64,000 bases of DNA, from assembly GCA_950295325.1 (NCBI GenBank), contig OX485805.1:41810758-41874757 (forward strand). Direction: 5' to 3'. The position numbers and the translations under genes were made by a program. This document shows, piece by piece, positions 58,685 to 64,000 of the stretch. The DNA comes from Polytrichum commune (lineage: Eukaryota; Streptophyta; Polytrichopsida; Polytrichales; Polytrichaceae). Every line of letters starts with the position of its first letter. The first letter of the stretch is position 1. Under the pieces are notes generated by a model. It did no database searches. It had not been told where the DNA came from and was given only the letters and a program-made list of their open reading frames with translations.

Positions 58685-59078
58685 GAGCATCCTCAGTCGG
58701 TCTAGGTAAAGCTCACTGCAAACCAAGACCTATCTTGCTTAAAATGCTCAAAATTTAGAGGGAGTGCACCAAATCTTGCTTAAAAATGGAAAGATCCTCC
58801 CACACTCCCTCTAAATGTCAAAAATTTGGAGGGAGTGTGGGAGGATCTTTCCATTTTTAAGCAAGATTTGGTGCACTCCCTCTAAATTTTGAAAATGTGG
58901 TGTTTTCAATGAGGGATTTCACCTACGTCAAATTTTTACAATTCTTTTTTCTTGAGAAATATCTCACGTTTATTTAGGTGTGCTTCTAATGATGGTAATT
59001 TCAGTTTCTAATTTTAGGTCAGTCAAAAGATAGGTTTTGGTTTGCAGTGAGCTTTACCTAGACCGACTGAGGATGCTC
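58685..59078. mobile_element. MITE with TTA target duplication carrying an internal long hairpin
   Basis: The ends, starting GAGCATCCTCAGTCGGTCTA, are inverted repeats of about 52 bp with one mismatch. TTA flanks both sides (58682-58684 and 59079-59081). Inside, 58749-58815 and 58824-58891 form a second, near-perfect palindrome. The element is 394 bp and non-coding. The TTA duplication is compatible with PIF/Harbinger, but the termini differ from the other PIF elements here. Confidence 0.93.
58749..58891. repeat. hairpin with 67-bp arms, itself made of inverted repeats
   Basis: Arm 1 (58749-58815) and arm 2 (58824-58891) differ at about one paired position and are separated by roughly 8 bases. 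Each arm also begins TTTAGAGGGAGTG and ends CACTCCCTCTAAA or its variant, so each arm is a smaller inverted repeat. Confidence 0.93.
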
Positions 59079-59081
59079 TTA

Positions 59082-62000
59082 CATCTGACGTAATTTTCTT
59101 TTAGCATTGTGCAAATCCGAATAGCATGTGACACCAAATATTGTAATCATTGTAGTAGCATTTCAAACCCTCCATAATTTGGCAATACGGATTACACATT
59201 ATGTGGTATTGAGTGTCACTTCTTATGTGACATTATGTAAGAATATTTATTCCATTTCCTATAAACAACATACATGTAATAGGTTGTCTAGATAATAAAG
59301 ATATCCTTTGAAGGATGGGAGCAACCGTTTTGTGTATGGAGGTGAATATTGCTTTTGGTGTGCTAGACAAAAACGTTTTGGATCCAACAAATACTTAAGA
59401 TATAGACATGCAATGCCCACTAACCTCACAACTCCTCAAAGAGAGAATGATCAAACTTGGGACCAAAATCTAGTGTGGTTGAGAATAATAAGAAAAACTC
59501 CTTGATTCCATGTTTGTGAAGGTTTTGAAAGTTTTGTACAACTTATCTGTGCATAGGGCTTTGCAAACTCCAAAACACACTCTTGAGACAAGTTTACCTC
59601 ATCATAACACTCTATCTTCTTAAAGTTCACTTTCTTCATATTGAATTTGAGGGGTTCAGGTCTATGTGGTCCCACATGGCCCTCTTTGTTCCCTCCTTAT
59701 CCAAACCCGCCCCCCTCTTATGGAAGACTTGTCCCATCATTGTCCCCCTTCATTTAACTTATTATGCCATATTCGGCTAAGAGTAGGAGGTGCCAATTGC
59801 TCCATTTACTACATTTTCCATGAAAGGTCCTTCAAGAAATAGCTTGAGATGTTATTCTTGTGTAGGGTTTATATTTTAATTATGTTATCCCTTTGAAGGT
59901 TAACCCCTAACTACATTTAAAATATAACTTAGAATGCCATAAAAATTGGCATGCCATGCTAACTCCATGTTGCTTAGAGTGGTCTCCATGACTCATAATA
60001 TGTAACATTTGAGCTACACTGGTTATCCCAATTAGTGTGTGTTACTATTTAGAGTTACAACTCATGTAAGGTAGATGTGCCTAACTTGAATACTTTCTCC
60101 TGCATCCACTTTTAGTAAAATATGCAACATACAATTAATGCAAGACAATCAGCAAATCCGAATCATGTTTGTAGTCATTTGCCCAACAATTTTCAGAGTT
60201 CATATGAATATCACATTCAAAATGAAGATTCTCATGCTCATTAAGTGGTCATATAGGCCCCCTCCAACTATATTGACTACTGGACTTAAACTAGGTAACA
60301 TAATTTGAACATGTCGTCCAATCTCATTAGAACACATGTCTTTTCAGTGTTTGTTCTTAGATCCACATCTAACCACACACCACTCAAATATAAGTGTCCA
60401 AAATATTGCTATGTTGGAATTAGGCATATCTACCTCACAATAACTCCCTTGGTCCCACACAAGCAAATCGCGGTCCTTTGGCTGTGAGTGGGAGTAGAAT
60501 ATACTCTTGTTTAAAACCATCGGTTAACATGTAAAGGACAACACTTCAGTTCACTTTGCTCAAAACAGGGACGTATATAACCCTTTAAAGGTTTGCAACT
60601 TTATACTATGACCTATCTAATAAGTGTATTCTATTGATTGCAAAGTATCACGATTTCATCCGTGTCATAGTGAAGTGTCGCAATGTTCATCTACTATTTT
60701 CCATCATGTAATCATCATACGTCCACTACCCTTTCTCACAAGAAGCAACCATGAAACTCTTGCCGATATATCACCCCTAAGGTAATTTTTGCAAAGTGGC
60801 CTTTTGGCTAAATGAATTGTTGCAATTTTAGTACTTTATGAGTTCTCACAAAGTTTGTTTACACTTCACAACTAGAGTGCTCATAAATATGAAATCCTGG
60901 AATTAAAGAAGGAGTATGCTTGCTCAATACATGGTTTCATGGAACACAGCCAAGGAGTTGAGAGAGAGAGAGAGAGAATATGATCAATGAGAATTCTTTG
61001 AAACTAATAGAAAGTGATGTTTCAATGATGAGTGGTAGTCTGCATGGAACGTAAAAAAATGCTTGTAATAGCGTTGAGAGAAATGAATAAATAACCAACG
61101 TGGGGCAATCCGATGTGAATTTGAGCTCGATGGCCTTACCATGCTCAAGAATCCTCTTGGTGCACGGTGGGCTTTACTGCTTACCTTGTGGTGGGTGGGC
61201 TCTTGGCTTCCTACCTACTTAGCTAGTTTTCTTCATCAAGTAGAAAGAAGATTTCACAACAGGAATTGAACTGCCAACCACTTCATTCAAAAACGAGTAC
61301 CTCTCCACTGTGACCTGGTAGTTTAAGATCATCACGGACCAATAGCCTTGAGAATGGAATGCAAGAGAAGTTTTCAACCACTTTGGAGCGATGTTTGAAG
61401 AAGATATCTCCATTGTTTCTCTAAGCCTAGTTGCAATTGGAGTTCATTACAGCTTCTCTTCTAATACCCATCTTTATGAATTATGTTCACTTGCAAGATT
61501 TATATATGATTATCTTCTCTATTGGTATTGGTACATAACATAAAGTTAAATCTTACTATGCATTTAGTTTCTGGAATTCAGCAATTGGAACTTTATGTAG
61601 TTATTATCTTATGTCCATGGCATTCATGTCATATCTTTCAACCCGAACTCTTTAGTTGCATTATGGTATTGAAAGGATTTTGAAAGTTCACTCCATTGAT
61701 GAGAACTAACACTTATGATACAATGAGCTTAAAATGGAAACATGTATCTCAAATACATGTTTTGTGCATAAAGAAGTCCCTCTTGAACCCAAGAGGTGCA
61801 TGCATAGTTGAAGTTAGAAATAAAGTGTGTGCGATGCCCCTAGATCAATACCCTATATGCAATTTTTTAGGCCACAACAAGGGATAAATGAACAAGGTTA
61901 TAGGTTTAAGCCTATTACCCTAAATGTAGACTGAAAACTCTTATTACATTATAAATAGCCTAGTATATCTACAATATAACAAAAATTAATACCTTGTAGT

Positions 62001-62339
62001 TAGATGCATTTCATGTCCCTTACCCTTAAAAGAATATCTTATAAAAGGCATTATAATCTTATAATGTTGTTTACTATGTTATAACCTTGTAATGCCTTTA
62101 TAAGGTAGGGAACCCAATGCAAAGGTAGCAACCAAATCCATGTAGACTCATTGCCATGCAATCCATACAATCAATTTGGAAGGGAACAACCTTGTTCCTA
62201 GTTTAATTGATTGTGATTGAAGGTGACATAGAGGACACAATGGCACCATCTCATGCCATGGTGTTGGAGGAATGTATTGATGTGTTTCAGCCTTTACCAA
62301 ATGGATTACCTCCATAGCATAAATTGACACAATCCCTTC
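59082..62339. other. intergenic, old unidentified repeats
   Basis: Near 60340-60395 is a reverse copy of the dispersed GGATCTAAGAACAAACAC motif. A GA run lies at 60961-60977. No frame shows a recognisable domain. Confidence 0.3.
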
Positions 62340-62590
62340 AACGAGCATTCCCAAGCCCCAACACGAGCGTTCCCAAGCCTAGACTCCAACGTTCCCAAGT
62401 TTGACGTGTTCCCAAGCCTAACTTCAATGTTCCCTAGCTTTGAGACATTCCCAAACCCCATCAATTATATTCCAAAGGATTGAGTTCCCATGTTCCCACC
62501 CCTTCACATTGTTCCCCATCCCAAAACTCATGTTCCCAACTCTTTAGTTTGTTCCCCTTCCCCAACCTCATGTTCCCAACTATTTCCTTG
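62340..62590 (+). repeat. degenerate short tandem repeat of GTTCCCAA-type units
   Basis: About a dozen units of 18-25 bp containing (G/C)(A/T)TTCCCAA(G/C) or GTTCCCCATC-type cores, for example CGTTCCCAAGTTTGACGTG. Confidence 0.75.
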
Positions 62591-62905
62591 GGTTTAGGGA
62601 CATTCTTAATACTTATCTACTATGCATTATTGGTACATGCATGCACCAACAAAGTGTCTCCTTCTATACTTTAGCAAAGCCCATTTATTTAGCCCTCGTA
62701 TTTGTGTATGTTGCCTTCCTTTATACTCCTTTTTCTTTGTGTCTCTTTGCGTCTCTCTCAACAATCCTTCGATATGAGCTCATCATCATCAAATAACGAT
62801 GAGAGTTTGTTGCACCCTTCTTTCACAAACACATCTTCTAGGTCATCCAATAGTGACTAAGAGAAGTTAGGTGAGTGGGATCAAGAGATTTCAATCTAGC
62901 ATTGG

Positions 62906-63247
62906 TTGCTAACAATTCATCCGATGGTTTTCAATTCAAATGAGCTAGAGCCAAGTGATCAACCGTCTGTCAACATTGCAAAGGGTGTGCATGTTCAATT
63001 GGCGAGCGCGAGGGTGACACTTACACAATTCAAGCATGGTTTGTTTATTTATGTGGATCCTGGATATCCAAGGTCCTACCATGATGTGACTTGCTTGCAC
63101 TCTTCTTAGTTGAATAGCCATTGGAGACCATGCTTTACACACACAAATGACAATTTTAAATACATATTAGGGGACCCTAGATACCAAGGCATGGATCAAT
63201 ACATAGTTCATAAACTAGGATGGCATGAGGTCCTTGAGAATGAGGGC
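62906..63247 (+). pseudogene. fragment of a second Harbinger-type DDE transposase
   Basis: In one frame, KHGLFIYVDPGYPRSYHDVT, then a TAG at 63107-63109, then LNSHWRPCFTHTNDNFKYIL, GDPRYQGMDQYIVHKLGWHE. The block (Y/F)xYVDxGYPGSYHDVxCL...YLLGDPGYxGMxxYI(V/M)RR(I/L)G is a DDE_Tnp_4 lineage different from the element at 24485. The HDV Asp is present. The N-terminal part with the first Asp and the C-terminal ERxxG region are missing. It breaks off into the tandem repeat at 63248. Confidence 0.75.
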
Positions 63248-63620
63248 CTAACCCACATTGATAAACTCAACCTAAACCTTCAGGCAACAAACCCAATTTT
63301 TAAAAGCAACAAATCCTTCGTTATCTTTGATGCAAGCCTAGACATTCCCTCATTGATAACCTCAACCTAAAACTTAAGGCAACAAGCCCATTAGGAATTG
63401 GCAGCACATCCTTGATGTTTTCTAATGGAAGCCCAAAAAAATTGCAACAAAACTTGGGCCTAACAAATAAACTCAATCTAAACCTTAAAGCAACAAAATC
63501 CTTGATGCTCTTTGATGCAAGCCCAAAAACTGTAGCAAGCATTGGGCCTAGCTCTCATATATAAACTCAACCCAAACCTTAAGGCAACATATCCGTGATG
63601 CTCTTTGATGCAAGCCCATT
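63248..63620 (+). repeat. degenerate tandem repeat, about 90-120-bp units
   Basis: About four units with AAACTCAACCTAAACCTTAA, GGCAACAAAYCCTTGATG and TTTGATGCAAGCCCA in the same order. Non-coding. Confidence 0.75.
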
Positions 63621-64000
63621 AATTACTTTCAAGGTTCAGGAACTTATCTCAACCTCCATGGCTATAGAAACTCTCACAAATGTTTGAACATTGAGGTATT
63701 CGGTGCTTCCCTGGCCTCCTCCGACCTCTAGGTTGCAAGAGGTTCACATGCCCTTTTGCCCTTAGCTCTCATGTTACTCGTCATTTTTTTACACCTTGAG
63801 CCTAAGCTAATGCTAACCTATTATAGCCTAACCTTGTAGCGAACCCTTGAGCCTAACCAGCAACAAACCCTTGAGCTTGGGAGTAGCAACTCGAACTCAA
63901 CCCCAACCTTGACCCGGTCCCAATCACCTAATGAGCCTGTTATCATGCGAAAGACCCTACCAAATTAATTTTGGAGTGGGGCAAGCTACAAAAAATGATT
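63621..64000. other. intergenic, nothing certain
   Basis: Repeated phrases such as CCTTGAGCCTAA (about 63796, 63845, 63865) suggest another short degenerate tandem repeat. No gene. Confidence 0.4.

Overview
This window looks like gene-poor nuclear DNA of a land plant. It is AT-rich and built mostly of decayed DNA transposons and old repeats, with one convincing host gene. That gene is a plant-specific FBH/bHLH122-130-type transcription factor on the minus strand (14317-16799). Its bHLH sequence (with a [11 protein letters not shown]-type second helix) and the absence of introns inside the bHLH region suggest a non-flowering lineage (moss, lycophyte or fern grade) rather than a flowering plant; this is a low-confidence inference from recalled family sequences. 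No bacterial operons, CRISPR array, rRNA or convincing tRNA were seen. Nearly all other open reading frames are chance frames in repeats.

Layout. 1-4 kb: a decayed Tc1-type transposase running off the left edge, a 361-bp inverted-repeat element with TTA target duplications, and old interspersed repeats. 4-12 kb: dispersed repeats, a hAT deletion element nested inside another hAT-like element (7071-7965), and a five-copy 174-bp tandem array (9190-10070). 12-20 kb: the low-repeat host island with the bHLH gene, a four-unit tandem array just upstream of it, and a GC-richer stretch that may hold its promoter. 20-24 kb: a degenerate tandem array of about 0.4-kb monomers. 24.5-27.9 kb: a complete PIF/Harbinger element with perfect 33-bp terminal repeats, TTA duplications, and a transposase and Myb-like ORF1 that each carry only a few lesions. 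28-47 kb: repeats, a hAT element with 8-bp duplications (30529-31477), a TA-flanked element (32823-33463), a Mutator-type foldback with 9-bp duplications (36218-36571), a PIF-related deletion element (39591-40108), an AG/CT-edged foldback, and a second hAT copy that keeps a transposase 3' end (44537-45281). 48-57 kb: a nested PIF-in-hAT insertion, a hAT element whose transposase C-terminus can be read on the minus strand (51248-52596), and a fused PIF-like composite (55735-56791). 58.7-59.1 kb: a hairpin nested inside an inverted-repeat element. 62.3-63.6 kb: short tandem repeats and a fragment of a second, distinct Harbinger-type transposase.

How it fits together: the PIF/Harbinger element at 24.5 kb has terminal repeats related to three transposase-less elements elsewhere in the window, so its family may have mobilised them. 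Likewise one hAT-like family (termini like CAATGAWCGGGGAGA) accounts for the nested pairs and the 174-bp array. Most premature stops in the transposases are explained by C-to-T or G-to-A changes, as expected for methylated, silenced elements. The bHLH gene appears intact and is the only likely functional protein-coding gene.
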